Notes: generated by a model not told the origin, from the letters alone. Positions 8,990 to 18,589 are shown, counted from the first letter of the stretch. The stretch: DNA of 64,000 nt from Haloplanus sp. XH21 (GCF_023276355.1 NZ_JALLPL010000001.1:2294001-2358000); one strand, 5' to 3'. A program made the numbers and translations.

Positions 8990-10583
8990 GGTGTATCTTC
9001 CTCCGGAAGTAGCGGCGGCTCCCGACGCCGACGGCGTAGAGACCGATGACGACGAGGAGCAAGACGAGCGCCGTCCCCCAGCCGTACTCCGTACTGGAGA
9101 AGGCGGAATGGTCGAAGACGCCGGCGGTAATCGAGGAGTAGAGCTGATAGGGGAGGGCGCTGGCGGGGGAGAGCAGGGCGTCGTTGATGACGAACGGCGG
9201 CCGCGTGCTGAACCGGAACGACTGGAGCACCTGTGGTCCCGAACTCGGGAAGGGCGCGCCGCCGAACACGAGGAGCAAGGGTGCCGTCTCACCGGCGATG
9301 CGGCCGACGCCGAGGATGACGCCGGTGATGACGCCGGGCATCGCCGACGGGATGACGACGCTCCGAATCGTCTCCCACTTGCTCACGCCGAGCGCGGCGC
9401 TCGCGTCGCGGTGTTCGTCGGGGACGGCCTTGATCGCCTCGCGGCTGGTGATCAGGACGAGCGGCAGGAGCATGAACCCCAGCACCAACTGGCCGACGAA
9501 GATGGAGTTGCCGCCGCTGATGCGGGGGACGAGGAAGGCCAGCCCGAACAGGCCGAAGACGATACTCGGCGTGCTCCAGAGGCCGTTGGTCGCTACCTCG
9601 ACGAGTTGGGTGAACCGGCCCTGTTCGGCGTACTCGGTGAGGAAGACGGCGGCGCCGACGCCGAGCGGGACGGCGAACGCGACGGCGCCGAAGACCAGCC
9701 AGAGCGTGCCGACGATAGCCGGCATGACGCCCGGCACCTCGACGAACAGGCCGCCGGGAACGCTCGTGACAAAGGGCGCTTCGATCCAAGGGAGCGACAC
9801 GCCGAACAGGGACAGCGCGCCACCCGTGAGACTCGCTCCCGTCAGCACGACATCTACCCCCTGGACGACGATGAACGCGATGAGGAGCGCGAGCACGCCG
9901 AGTATCGAGAAGACGGCGATGCCGATGAGCGCGTACGCGCCGTACTGGCGCCCCTGCGCACCGTAGCCCCGCTTGGCCTTCGCGGCACACCAGATGCCGA
10001 GGAGCGCGCCGTGGACGACGAGGATGGGAACGAGTTCCGAGCCGGGGAACTCGGCGTCGGTCCAGCCGGGCGTCCAGATCCAGCCCACGTTGATGTGCCC
10101 GGCGACGATGACGTAGCCGAGGACTGCGAGCAGGAGGGCAACGGGAAGCGTCGAGCCGAGGTCCTCGCGGGGGAAGAGGGCAGTGGCCGAGCCGAGGACG
10201 CCCAGTGCGAGCGCGCCCGAGAGCCACACGACCGGTTCGTTGCCGCCCCACTGCGCCGCGGCGAGGCCACCGACGACGGCCCAGAGCAGGCCGACGACGG
10301 CGGCCACGGTGAGCCCGGCGTCGTCGGAGGGTGTGCCATCCACGCCGCCGAACCGAGAGCCGAGCGCGAGCGCCAACAGCCCGGCCGAGAGGACGAACAG
10401 GGAGCCGCCGAGCAGGTCGAACAGCCGGACTCCGAGGTAGCGGCTCCCCACGTCGAGCCACTGGAAGATGGTCGCCCACGACGCGATGAAGACGAGGGCC
10501 GCGGTGGCGATCAGCGCGCTCGACAGCACGCCACTGATCGACGAGTCGCGGACGACGAGTCCGGTGCGTTCGACGTTGCTCAC
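8982..10583 (-). CDS. pstA: phosphate ABC transporter permease PstA, with long N-terminal membrane region
   Basis: The 533-aa protein is a permease. The C-terminal half (about residues 245-520) is the PstA permease domain with the EAA-type loop [20 protein letters not shown]. The N-terminal half adds roughly 240 residues with five or more hydrophobic segments that bacterial PstA (near 290 aa) lacks. The start [11 protein letters not shown] lies four bases inside the pstC end. It should pair with PstC in the membrane. The function of the extra region is unknown. Confidence 0.93.
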   Translation of the reverse strand: MSNVERTGLVVRDSSISGVLSSALIATAALVFIASWATIFQWLDVGSRYLGVRLFDLLGGSLFVLSAGLLALALGSRFGGVDGTPSDDAGLTVAAVVGLLWAVVGGLAAAQWGGNEPVVWLSGALALGVLGSATALFPREDLGSTLPVALLLAVLGYVIVAGHINVGWIWTPGWTDAEFPGSELVPILVVHGALLGIWCAAKAKRGYGAQGRQYGAYALIGIAVFSILGVLALLIAFIVVQGVDVVLTGASLTGGALSLFGVSLPWIEAPFVTSVPGGLFVEVPGVMPAIVGTLWLVFGAVAFAVPLGVGAAVFLTEYAEQGRFTQLVEVATNGLWSTPSIVFGLFGLAFLVPRISGGNSIFVGQLVLGFMLLPLVLITSREAIKAVPDEHRDASAALGVSKWETIRSVVIPSAMPGVITGVILGVGRIAGETAPLLLVFGGAPFPSSGPQVLQSFRFSTRPPFVINDALLSPASALPYQLYSSITAGVFDHSAFSSTEYGWGTALVLLLVVIGLYAVGVGSRRYFRRKIHHE

Positions 10584-11680
10584 GCGTTCTCACCCTCGAG
10601 CGTTCGGTGCATCCGCCACTCGATCCACTGGGAGGTGATGCTCAGAAGCATCACCATACCGAAGAGGACGACGCCGGCCGCGAACAGCGCGCTCATGTGG
10701 GTTCCGCTCGCGTTACCACCTTCGAAGGCGATGACCGTCGTCAGCGTCTCGCCGTAGTTGGTGAACACGTCGAAGACGGGCGTCGGGAACCCTTTGGTGT
10801 GTGAGAGCATCACCGTCGCGGCCATCGTCTCGCCCATCGCCCGGCCGACGCCGAGCAGGACGCCAGCGGAGACGCCGGACATCGCCGCCGGGATGGTGAC
10901 GCTTTTCGTGGTCTGCCAGTCGGTCGATCCCATCGCCAGCGACCCGCGTTTCATCGACTCCGGGACGGTCGAGAGGGCGTCCTCCGCGACGCTGACGACC
11001 GTCGGAAGCGCCATGATGCCGATCATGACACCGGCGGCGAAGTAGGAGCCGATCGTCGGCGTCCGGAACTCCGTGTAGAGATACTGGTTGACGATGGTGA
11101 GTCCGATGAAGCCGTACGTGATGGAGGGAATCCCGGCCATGAGTTCGATGCCGGGTTTGACCACCTCTCGGAGGCGGGCGGGCGCTATCTCGCTGACGAA
11201 GACGGCGCCGGCGACGCCGAGGGGGGCCGCGATGGCCGTCGCGATGACCGTCGTGACCGCCGTGCCGACCATCATCGGCGTCAGCGCGTACACCCCGTTC
11301 TGTCCCCAGAGAGGCTGGCTCGTTCGCGTCAGCAGGGAGAGCCCCATCTCGCGGACGATGGGAGCCGACCGCAGCAGGAGGAAGACGACGATGAGCGACA
11401 GGACCGACACCGTCGCGACGGTCGTGAGGAAGGTCAGTCCCTTCACCAGTTCGGCCTGATAGCGCGTCCAGCCGACGACGACGGTCGCCAGAAAGGCGAG
11501 CATCGGGACGGCAGTCCACTGAGATCCCTGGAGGAACAGGCCGAACGCGGCGGCCGTCGACAGGCCACCGACGAGATACATCAGGAGCGCCCCGTCCTCG
11601 GTTCGCTGACGGGAGTTGCGAGCGAGCGTGGCGGCTGCTGAGAGTTCGTGCGTCGCGCGTGTGTGGATCGAGCGTAACAT
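10580..11680 (-). CDS. pstC: phosphate ABC transporter permease PstC
   Basis: The 366-aa membrane protein has about eight hydrophobic segments, including two near the N-terminus before the six-helix permease core. The coupling loop contains ALSTVPESMKRGSLAMGSTDWQ, which fits PstC. It is followed by pstA with a 4-nt overlap and preceded by pstS at a 39-nt gap, in line with one transcript. Confidence 0.94.
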   Translation of the reverse strand: MLRSIHTRATHELSAAATLARNSRQRTEDGALLMYLVGGLSTAAAFGLFLQGSQWTAVPMLAFLATVVVGWTRYQAELVKGLTFLTTVATVSVLSLIVVFLLLRSAPIVREMGLSLLTRTSQPLWGQNGVYALTPMMVGTAVTTVIATAIAAPLGVAGAVFVSEIAPARLREVVKPGIELMAGIPSITYGFIGLTIVNQYLYTEFRTPTIGSYFAAGVMIGIMALPTVVSVAEDALSTVPESMKRGSLAMGSTDWQTTKSVTIPAAMSGVSAGVLLGVGRAMGETMAATVMLSHTKGFPTPVFDVFTNYGETLTTVIAFEGGNASGTHMSALFAAGVVLFGMVMLLSITSQWIEWRMHRTLEGENA

Positions 11681-11719
11681 GCGAAATTGAGATCGATGGC
11701 CGGTGGATGCGCCGGCGGG

Positions 11720-12877
11720 TTACGAGAAGTTCGACGGCGCGACTTTCTCGCGCTCGGCTTCGAGACGGTCCTGCGGGAGCGCGAAGTAGTTGTTCGACTG
11801 GACGAAGTTCTCCTGCCCGAAGTCGCTCAGGACGAAGTTGAGGAAGGCCGCTTCCTTCCGTGAGGTACCCTCCCAGGTGTAGGCGTGGAGGTCACGCGAG
11901 AGCGGGTAGTCCTGCGCCCCGAGGTTATCGCCGTAGGAGTACGTCGTTCCGTCGATGACCAGGTCGACAGGTGGCGTCGCACCGTCGGGTTCGACGAACG
12001 CCAGGGCGATGTACGCGATGGCGTTGTCGGCCTGGGCGATGGCCTGCTGGAGCTGCTGGTTCTGCCCGAAGCGCTGGTCGGGACTTATGGGGGCGTTCGG
12101 ATCGCCGAAGACGTTGGCCCGGAACGAAGTGTCAGTACCGGAGCCTTCGGCGCGACCGAGGGCGAGGATGTCGCGGTCCGGACCACCGACCTCGGACCAG
12201 TTGGTGATCTCCTGGCGATACATCGCGCGGAGTTCCTCGATGGTGATGCTCTCGACCCCGGCGTCGGCGATTTCGCGACTGACGACGATGGGCTGGCCGT
12301 CGACGCCGACGACGTGGTCGGTGAAGCTGTTCAGCGTCTCCTCGCTCGGATTCGAGCCAGCGAGTTCGGCCGCGGCGGGTGCGGATGAGTCACCGATGTC
12401 GACGCGACCCTCCATGACACCCTCGACGCCCGTCCCGGAGTGTGAGAGCGCGATACTCACGCGGAACGGCGGCACCGAACGCTGCCCCGTCGCCTCGTAG
12501 CCGTAGTCCTGGGCGAAGAAGTCAGCGAGCCGCATATCCGTGCCATACTCGTCCTGGGCCCAGGACTGCGGCCAGTAGTCTCCGTCGCCCGCCTCGGGGT
12601 TGGAGTTCCAGTAACTCGCCGCCGTGTTCGTGATGGGGAACACCGTCGAGGAGCCGTCACCGGTCAGGACGCTCGTGTCCAGACTACCCGACGACCCACC
12701 GCTCGTGCTCTGTGAGCCGGTCGAGCCACCGCTCCCACCGCTATCCATCGACTGTCCACTGTTGTCACCGGACTGGCTGCCACAGCCGGCGAGGCCCGTC
12801 ACCGCACCCATACCGGCCACCGCCAGGAATTTGCGCCGCGATGCGCCATCGAGCATCCGTTTCGGGTCGGCTGGCAT
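11720..12877 (-). CDS. pstS: phosphate-binding lipoprotein PstS (Tat-exported)
   Basis: The 385-aa substrate-binding protein captures phosphate outside the cell. The N-terminus has a twin-arginine motif (SRRKFLAV) followed by a lipobox LAGC near residue 34. A Ser/Gly-rich linker follows, then the phosphate-binding fold, including GDGSSTVFP and GRAEGSGTDTSFR, which carry the phosphate-contacting Ser/Thr/Arg residues. MPADPKRMLDGASRRKF was chosen as the start because it places the Tat signal at the N-terminus. It is the first gene of pstSCAB-phoU. Confidence 0.94.
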   Translation of the reverse strand: MPADPKRMLDGASRRKFLAVAGMGAVTGLAGCGSQSGDNSGQSMDSGGSGGSTGSQSTSGGSSGSLDTSVLTGDGSSTVFPITNTAASYWNSNPEAGDGDYWPQSWAQDEYGTDMRLADFFAQDYGYEATGQRSVPPFRVSIALSHSGTGVEGVMEGRVDIGDSSAPAAAELAGSNPSEETLNSFTDHVVGVDGQPIVVSREIADAGVESITIEELRAMYRQEITNWSEVGGPDRDILALGRAEGSGTDTSFRANVFGDPNAPISPDQRFGQNQQLQQAIAQADNAIAYIALAFVEPDGATPPVDLVIDGTTYSYGDNLGAQDYPLSRDLHAYTWEGTSRKEAAFLNFVLSDFGQENFVQSNNYFALPQDRLEAEREKVAPSNFS

Positions 12878-12910
12878 CACGAGAAACACTCCGGGAGGAC
12901 ACAAAGGGGC

Positions 12911-12917
12911 TTTATAT
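12911..12917 (-). promoter_or_regulatory. TATA box of the pst operon
   Basis: Reading the minus strand, CATATAAAG lies 34-40 nt before the pstS start codon, so transcription should start around 12888 with a very short leader. A 10-bp perfect palindrome ACTATATAGT (12991-13000) lies further upstream and could be a second promoter or an operator. Confidence 0.5.
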
Positions 12918-13034
12918 GAGGTGTCCGGACCGGTACGGACGACAACGTGCCACACCGAGCGCTCGTGGGCCGTTGGGAGGCCTATGGAAGACTATATAGT
13001 TCCCCGTTGCCAGCGACGACGGAGCGGGGCCGCC

Positions 13035-14276
13035 TCACTCACCGACGGCGTCGGCGAGGTCGAGGGCGGCGTTCGCCAGCACGTTCGCCGACCGGTAGCA
13101 GTCGGCCCAGCTCGTGAACTCGTCTTCCGTGTGGCTCTTGCCGTCCTCGCTGACGGCAAACACCATCGCGGCGTCGCAGACTGACGCTGCGTGTGTCGCG
13201 TCGTGTCCCGCGCCGCTGACCATGCGCCGGCCGTCGTAGCCGAGGTCCGCCGTGGCGTCGGCGACGGCTTCGACCGGCCGGTCCGGGAAGTCGACGCTCG
13301 GTGCGTGCATCGTCCCCTCGACCTCGTAGTCGATCCCCTCGCGGTCGGCCGCGGCGGCCACCTCCGCCTCCATCCGCGCGACGGCCGTTTCGAGGACGCC
13401 CTCGCTGGGGTCGCGGAGATCGGTCGTGAACGTCACCGTCTCGGGGATGACGTTGACGGAGTCCGGCTGGACGTCGAGGGAACCCACCGTGGCGACGGTC
13501 CGCTCGCCGAGCGTTCCCGGAAGCCGTCTGATCGCGGTGACGACATCAGCGGCCGCGACCAGCGCGTCGGACCGGTGCTGCATCGGCGTCGTCCCCGAGT
13601 GGTTGGCCTGGCCGTGGAGGGTGATTTCGGCCCATCGAAGGCCGACGATACCGGTGACGATCCCCACGTCCGCGCCCGTCTCCTCCAAGTGCGGTCCTTG
13701 TTCGGGGTGAAGTTCGAGGTATGCGTGGTAGGGTTCGCGCGGTTCCGCCGGGTGGTCACCACGATACCCGATTCGCTCGAGTTCGTCGCCCAGTCGGGTC
13801 CCGTCGGCGTCCGTCTTCGCGTACTCCTCCTCGATGTCGTGAGCCCCCGCCCAGACGCCGCTGCCCTGCATCGCCGGCGGGAAGCGCGACCCCTCCTCGT
13901 TGGTCCAGTTGACGAGTTCGATGGGCCGTCGCGTCTCGATACCGCGATCGTCCAGCGTCCGGACGAGTTCGAGTGCCGCCACGACACCGAGCGCGCCGTC
14001 GTAGATCCCGCCGTCGGGCTGGGAGTCGAGGTGCGACCCCGCGAGCACCGGCGCGGCGTCGGGGTCGGTGCCCTCGCGACGCGCGAACGTGTTGCCGAAA
14101 GCGTCGATCCGGGTGTCGAGGCCGGCCGCCGTCGCGCAGTCGACGAACCAGTCGCGGGCCTCCCGGTCGGCGTCGGAGAGCGCCAGGCGGTGGAGGCCGC
14201 CTCCCTCGGTACCGCCGATCGCCGCCTGTTCCCGCATCGTCCCGACGAGTCGGTCGCGGTCGATATCGATCCTCAT
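13035..14276 (-). CDS. M20-family hydrolase (N-carbamoyl-L-amino-acid hydrolase / allantoate amidohydrolase type)
   Basis: The 413-aa zinc peptidase-fold enzyme hydrolyses ureido or amide bonds. Metal-site motifs are GSHLDSQPDGGIYDG and NEEGSRFPPAMQGSG. The ELHPEQGPHLE segment and the dimerisation-domain motif HSGTTPMQHRSDAL are typical of the AllC/HyuC branch, not of peptidase M20. An in-frame ATG three codons upstream (14285) is an alternative start. It is the last gene of the cluster with amidase and peptide-type ABC importer, which suggests breakdown of an imported amide or carbamoyl compound. The precise substrate is not determinable. Confidence 0.88.
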   Translation of the reverse strand: MRIDIDRDRLVGTMREQAAIGGTEGGGLHRLALSDADREARDWFVDCATAAGLDTRIDAFGNTFARREGTDPDAAPVLAGSHLDSQPDGGIYDGALGVVAALELVRTLDDRGIETRRPIELVNWTNEEGSRFPPAMQGSGVWAGAHDIEEEYAKTDADGTRLGDELERIGYRGDHPAEPREPYHAYLELHPEQGPHLEETGADVGIVTGIVGLRWAEITLHGQANHSGTTPMQHRSDALVAAADVVTAIRRLPGTLGERTVATVGSLDVQPDSVNVIPETVTFTTDLRDPSEGVLETAVARMEAEVAAAADREGIDYEVEGTMHAPSVDFPDRPVEAVADATADLGYDGRRMVSGAGHDATHAASVCDAAMVFAVSEDGKSHTEDEFTSWADCYRSANVLANAALDLADAVGE

Positions 14277-14334
14277 GTGACGCATCTATTCGAGCGGTGA
14301 GGGCTTCCGTGTGGCGGCGCATCCGGATCGCGGG

Positions 14335-15054
14335 TCATCGCTCCGACGGGAGCGTCCGCTCGCGGAGCGTCTCTACCTCCGCGCGAAGCCCCGCGGTGGT
14401 CGGCGCTCCGACGAACCGGGAGTCGACGCGCCCCTCCAGCGTGAACAGGATGGTCGGGGCGCCCGTCACGTCGAACTCGCGATCCAGCAGGCGCGGGCAG
14501 TCCGGACCGTAGACGGCGAGCGGGAGCAGGTCGTCGGGCGGGCCGTCGGCGAACAAGTCGTCGAAGTCCCCGCGCACCGCGTCGCAGGGCGTGCAGTCCT
14601 CCCGCCACGCGTAGACGACACACCGGTCGTAGAGGCCGACGAGTCGCTGGAGATCCGCGCCGTCGACGGGGAGAAACGCCTCGGGCGCGCCCTCGGCCGG
14701 CGGTCGCTCTTTGTCGGTCTGACCGATCACGGCCGCGAGCGCGAGCGCCCGGGCCGGCGACAGGTCGGGATCACGCTCCCGGAGAGCGAGATACCGGGCG
14801 AGGAAGTCGGGATCCGTCACCTGGCCCGCCGAGAGCGCGGTCGCCGTCTCCGGGTCGTCGGTCAACGAAGCAACCACCGTCCGTCGGTCGTCGGCGTCGG
14901 TGAGCGTCTGTCGGTAGCGTTCGACCGCGTCGTCGAACGCCGCCGTGGGGCGCACCTCGTCCCCGAGGGGCGCCTCGAACACGCCGCGCTCGACGAGTCG
15001 ATCGATCGTCGCCTCTGTACTCTTCGTGTCGTGAGTGTCGTTGGTTGATGACAT
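14335..15054 (-). CDS. thioredoxin-like protein with N-terminal helical domain
   Basis: The 239-aa protein has two parts. Residues 1-130 are a charged, helical region resembling DNA-binding or protein-interaction repeats but not recognised. Residues about 135-235 form a thioredoxin fold with the redox pair CTPC (REDCTPCDAV) and the cis-Pro segment TGAPTILF. It is probably a cytoplasmic disulfide reductase or thiol sensor, since no signal peptide is seen. It lies between the amidase and the M20 hydrolase on the same strand with short gaps, so it may keep one of these enzymes reduced. Confidence 0.75.
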   Translation of the reverse strand: MSSTNDTHDTKSTEATIDRLVERGVFEAPLGDEVRPTAAFDDAVERYRQTLTDADDRRTVVASLTDDPETATALSAGQVTDPDFLARYLALRERDPDLSPARALALAAVIGQTDKERPPAEGAPEAFLPVDGADLQRLVGLYDRCVVYAWREDCTPCDAVRGDFDDLFADGPPDDLLPLAVYGPDCPRLLDREFDVTGAPTILFTLEGRVDSRFVGAPTTAGLRAEVETLRERTLPSER

Positions 15055-15089
15055 CGTGGAAGGGCTCGGGGCGTGGCCCGAGCGTGAAC

Positions 15090-16601
15090 TCAGGTTCGCT
15101 CTCCGATCACCGACGCGACGCGCGCGGCGACGGAGAGGAGTCGAGCGTCGTCGAACGCCGACCCGACCAGTTGCAGGCCGACGGGGAGTTCCGCGGCCGT
15201 CCCGTTCGGAAGCGTCACCGCCGGGAGTCGGGTGACGTTCGCCGCCCGCGTGTTGCGGGCGTAGTCGAACTCCCAGTCGGCGGCGGCGTCGACCGGCGGG
15301 GCGATGTCGGGCATCGTCGGCAGGAGGAGGGCGTCGACGCCGGCGAGCGCCGCCTCGAAGTTCTCGCGGAGCCGTTCGCGGGCCGCCTGTGCGCGGACGT
15401 ACGGGCGGCCATCGTGAGCCTCGACGACGCGCGCACCGGCAAGCAGTTTGCTGGCGTAGAAGTCGCCCAACTCGCCGCCCGCGCCGGCTCGCGCCCGCGC
15501 AAAGCCGGTCTGGAGCGTCTCGTCGACGCCACCACGGCGGTACGGCGCCGCCCCGTCCCGCCAGTGAGTCGCGAGTTCGACGAAGCTCAGCACGTTCTTG
15601 ATCGGGCGGGCGTCGTGGAACGAGTCGACCGAGACGGAGCGGACATCGACGCCAGCGTCGGCGAGGGCGTCGATAGCGGCCATCGTGCGCTCCGCCACAC
15701 GGTCGGCGACGCCCTCGCCCGTTCCCTCGTCGAGAACGCCGATCCGGATGCCCGCTGGTTCGGACGGGGCGGCGACCGCCTCGCGGTAGCCGCCGACGCG
15801 GTAGCCCGCGCGGCCCGCCGCTGCCAGGCTCGCCGGGTCCGCGTCGTCCGCCCCCGCCAGCGCCCCGAGGAGGGCCGCCGCGTCGGCGACGGTGTCGGTG
15901 AACGTCCCGACGTGATCCTGGGTGTAGGTGTTCTCGACGACGCCGGTCAGCGGAACTAGCCCGTAGGTCGGTTTGTAACCGACGACACCGCAGAAGGCGG
16001 CGGGGATCCGCACCGATCCGCCGGTGTCAGTGCCGAGGGCGGCGTCGACCCGATCGGTCGCCACTGCCACCGCGCTCCCGCCGGAGGAGCCACCGGCCGT
16101 TCGGTCGTCGTCGTAGGGGTTCGTGATCGGGGGGCCGTAGCCGGTCGTCCCCCGGGCGCTCCCCGCGAACTCGTCACAGGCTGTCTTGGCGGCTATCGTC
16201 GCTCCGGCGCCCCGGAGTCGGTCGACCACCGTCGCGTCCCGCGCAGGGACGAACCCCCGCATCGTCGCCGACCCACAGCGCATGGGAATGCCCGCGACGG
16301 CGACGACGTCCTTGACGCCGACGTCGACGCCGGCGAGGTGACCGTCCGCCGACGGCGGCACCGTGCAGTCGACCGCGACGGCGCTGTGGGGATCGTCGAC
16401 GGGGTCCGCCCACGTTCGTTCCCCTGGAGGAGCGCCGGTCGGCGACGGCGCGTCGTCGACCAGCGGGCTGTGCGCGAGCGCGTCGAGACCGTCGAGCAGC
16501 TCGTTCACCGTCCGGGTGAGGTCGGCCGCGCGTTCGTCGTCGACCGGGATACCGAACCGATCGCCGAGGGCCACCAGTTCCGCCTCCGAGAGCGTGCGCA
16601 T
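15090..16601 (-). CDS. amidase (amidase signature family)
   Basis: The 503-aa enzyme has the Ser-cisSer-Lys triad of the amidase signature family: Lys in GVKDVVAVAG, the Ser of GSSGGSAVAVA, and the nucleophile region TDTGGSVRIPAAFCG. This family includes GatA and diverse amide hydrolases. No gatB/gatC/gatD neighbour is present, and the gene lies in a transporter cluster, so a catabolic amidase is more likely than a tRNA amidotransferase subunit. ATG 16601 was preferred to the GTG two codons earlier. Confidence 0.9.
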   Translation of the reverse strand: MRTLSEAELVALGDRFGIPVDDERAADLTRTVNELLDGLDALAHSPLVDDAPSPTGAPPGERTWADPVDDPHSAVAVDCTVPPSADGHLAGVDVGVKDVVAVAGIPMRCGSATMRGFVPARDATVVDRLRGAGATIAAKTACDEFAGSARGTTGYGPPITNPYDDDRTAGGSSGGSAVAVATDRVDAALGTDTGGSVRIPAAFCGVVGYKPTYGLVPLTGVVENTYTQDHVGTFTDTVADAAALLGALAGADDADPASLAAAGRAGYRVGGYREAVAAPSEPAGIRIGVLDEGTGEGVADRVAERTMAAIDALADAGVDVRSVSVDSFHDARPIKNVLSFVELATHWRDGAAPYRRGGVDETLQTGFARARAGAGGELGDFYASKLLAGARVVEAHDGRPYVRAQAARERLRENFEAALAGVDALLLPTMPDIAPPVDAAADWEFDYARNTRAANVTRLPAVTLPNGTAAELPVGLQLVGSAFDDARLLSVAARVASVIGERT

Positions 16602-16671
16602 GGTCACGGTCGGTACGCGGCCAGCGGCCGACGCGACGTTGATGAGCGAGGGATCGTCGCGTGGGTCATGG

Positions 16672-18480
16672 TTACGGATCCAGACCCAGATCCTCGATGC
16701 ACGGGAAGTCCTCGGCCGACGGCGTCTCGCCCTCGGGCCACAGCGGATCGAGGTCGGCGTCCGGCGGGTAGTGGAGATTGCCGTCGCCGTCCCAGCCCCA
16801 GCCGGCGTCTTCGAGCATCTGGCGAGCCATCTCCGGGTTCCCGGTCGGATCCTCGGCCTGCTTGTAGAGCATGTCCTCCGGGGGGAACATGGGGTGATTC
16901 TGCGAAATGTACGTCGGGTACATCTCGGGATCGACTTCGCCAGCCATCGCCACGTCGATCATCTGCTGGCGGTTCACCGTCGCCGCGACCGCCTTGCGGA
17001 ACTCGGTGAACTTGCACGGCGCGGTGTGACAGGCGTACTGCAGGTTGAAGGCCGTGTGGGTGGCCGCGAACTCGGCCTGAGCGTTGTCGATTTCGTTGTT
17101 GACGCGTTCGGCGTTGGGCGGCGATATCTCCGGGGAGATCATACACTCGCCGGCTTCCAGCGCGGTGATCATGGTCTCCTCGTTGCGGTAGGCCTCGAAG
17201 ATGATCGGCTGGGACGCCTCGTAGGTCGGGTGGCCGTCGTGTGGTTCCGTGACGACGCGCTGGCCTCGCTGGAGTTCGGTCACCTCCAGCGGTCCCGACG
17301 AGACGATGGGCGTCTCGAACTGGGCGTCGCCGGGGTTCTCGACCGCGCCCGCCGCCTCGAACGACTCCTTGTGAAGGATCCCCCACCGCATCAGCGTCGT
17401 GCGGGAGAAGGGGATGTACGGCTCCGTGAACGTAAACCGGACCGTCCGCTCGTCGGGCGTCTCGATGGCGTCGTAAGGGACCGGAGCAGCGCCGGGGTAG
17501 GCGCCGGTCTCGCCGCCGCGCTGGATCTGCTCGAACGTGAACTTCACGTCCTCTGCGGTGATCGGATCGCCGTTGGTGAACGTGGCGTCCTCGAACAGTT
17601 CGACGACGACCTCCTGTGAACTGACCACGTCGACCGAGCCGAGCAGTTCGGTCAGTTCGAAGTTCTCGTTGTACTTGTGGATCGGCGAGTGGATCATATG
17701 CTGCCACATCGCCTCCGGCATCGCGGCGGAGTGGGTCATCCAGTTCGAGGTTTCGGTCGCGATGGGGTTGATCGACACCACCATGTCCTCGCCATTGGTG
17801 GTGCTTGACTTGAACGCCCACTCGGCGTTCGAGCGGGCGATCCCGCCGTTGCCGATCCCGCCCATTTCGACCATGTCCGTCCGCCACGCACCGATGTTGG
17901 CGACTGGCGCGAGATTGCCGATCGCACAGTCTTCCGCCATGCGGGCGATCGTCTCGTAGATGCCCTGCTCGCGCTCCTCCTGTGTCTCGGCGGTAGTCTG
18001 TTCCAAAAGCAGACGCGTGTACTCGCAGTCGGCGTAGTTGGAGTAGTTGCTCTGTCCGTTAGCGCCGGCCCAGTCCAGCCGCATGTTGTTCAGCAGTTCC
18101 TGCGGATCGAGCCGGTCGGCCGCCGGAACCCACCACGTGAAGGAGATGTTGTTCGCCCGGTTGGCGTCGTTGGCCATCTGTGAGAGTTGGGTGGTGATAC
18201 TCACCGGAACGACCTCCATCCCGACGCCGAGTTCGTTGACGCCCTGGCTGATGATCGGCGACATCTGTTCCTGGGTCGTCGTGAAGCCGCCGTAGTCAGA
18301 CCAGTACTCCATCTGGAGGGACTGCACCCGCTCGCCCAAGTCGCCGCCGCTGGAGCCGCCACCACCGGAGCCGTCGCCGCCCGAACAGCCGGCGATGCTC
18401 GCGGCGCCCGCCGCACCGATGGCCCGCAGTACTGACCGTCTATCGATCGACTCATGCACAGTTCCGCTATCGTGTGCCAT
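16672..18480 (-). CDS. ABC transporter substrate-binding lipoprotein, family 5 (peptide type), apparently circularly permuted
   Basis: The 602-aa exported protein has a twin-arginine pair (DRRSVLRA) and a lipobox IAGC with Cys 32, then a Gly/Ser linker. The family-5 (DppA/OppA) blocks are present but in unusual order. Residues about 55-215 resemble the usual C-terminal third (the VNELGVGMEVVPVS strand, the SFTWWVPAADRLDP region, and the EEREQGIYETIARMAEDCA helix). Residues about 230-330 resemble the usual N-terminal part (FTNGDPITAEDVKFTFEQI). The protein ends just after FRKAVAATVNRQQMI and MLEDAGWGWDGDG, which normally precede the final third. The fold is probably intact because the natural termini can be close. 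The likely ligand is a peptide or amide compound. Confidence 0.88.
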   Translation of the reverse strand: MAHDSGTVHESIDRRSVLRAIGAAGAASIAGCSGGDGSGGGGSSGGDLGERVQSLQMEYWSDYGGFTTTQEQMSPIISQGVNELGVGMEVVPVSITTQLSQMANDANRANNISFTWWVPAADRLDPQELLNNMRLDWAGANGQSNYSNYADCEYTRLLLEQTTAETQEEREQGIYETIARMAEDCAIGNLAPVANIGAWRTDMVEMGGIGNGGIARSNAEWAFKSSTTNGEDMVVSINPIATETSNWMTHSAAMPEAMWQHMIHSPIHKYNENFELTELLGSVDVVSSQEVVVELFEDATFTNGDPITAEDVKFTFEQIQRGGETGAYPGAAPVPYDAIETPDERTVRFTFTEPYIPFSRTTLMRWGILHKESFEAAGAVENPGDAQFETPIVSSGPLEVTELQRGQRVVTEPHDGHPTYEASQPIIFEAYRNEETMITALEAGECMISPEISPPNAERVNNEIDNAQAEFAATHTAFNLQYACHTAPCKFTEFRKAVAATVNRQQMIDVAMAGEVDPEMYPTYISQNHPMFPPEDMLYKQAEDPTGNPEMARQMLEDAGWGWDGDGNLHYPPDADLDPLWPEGETPSAEDFPCIEDLGLDP

Positions 18481-18506
18481 ACACCGGACAACCAGACCGT
18501 ACGTAC

Positions 18507-18515
18507 ATAAATTTA
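18507..18515 (-). promoter_or_regulatory. TATA-like box before the substrate-binding protein gene
   Basis: The minus strand reads TAAATTTATG, centred about 31 nt before the start codon, so the gene could be transcribed on its own in addition to read-through from the permease gene. A second AT-rich stretch (CATAAATTAAAG, 18555-18566) lies further upstream in the 109-bp spacer. Confidence 0.45.
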
Positions 18516-18589
18516 CCGAGAAAGTGAATATTCATGTTGCCTGATCCGGCATTCTTTAATTTATGTTCAGAGGAATAGAGTGTTCGGCG

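Noticed and set aside
8934-10757. 607-codon plus-strand frame across pstA
   Set aside because: It is antisense to pstA/pstB/pstC, with low-complexity Asp/Glu/Arg composition and no domain.
12991-13000. ACTATATAGT palindrome upstream of pstS as a Pho box
   Set aside because: It is only 10 bp, AT-only in the core, and I know no matching haloarchaeal Pho motif; kept only as a note with the promoter.
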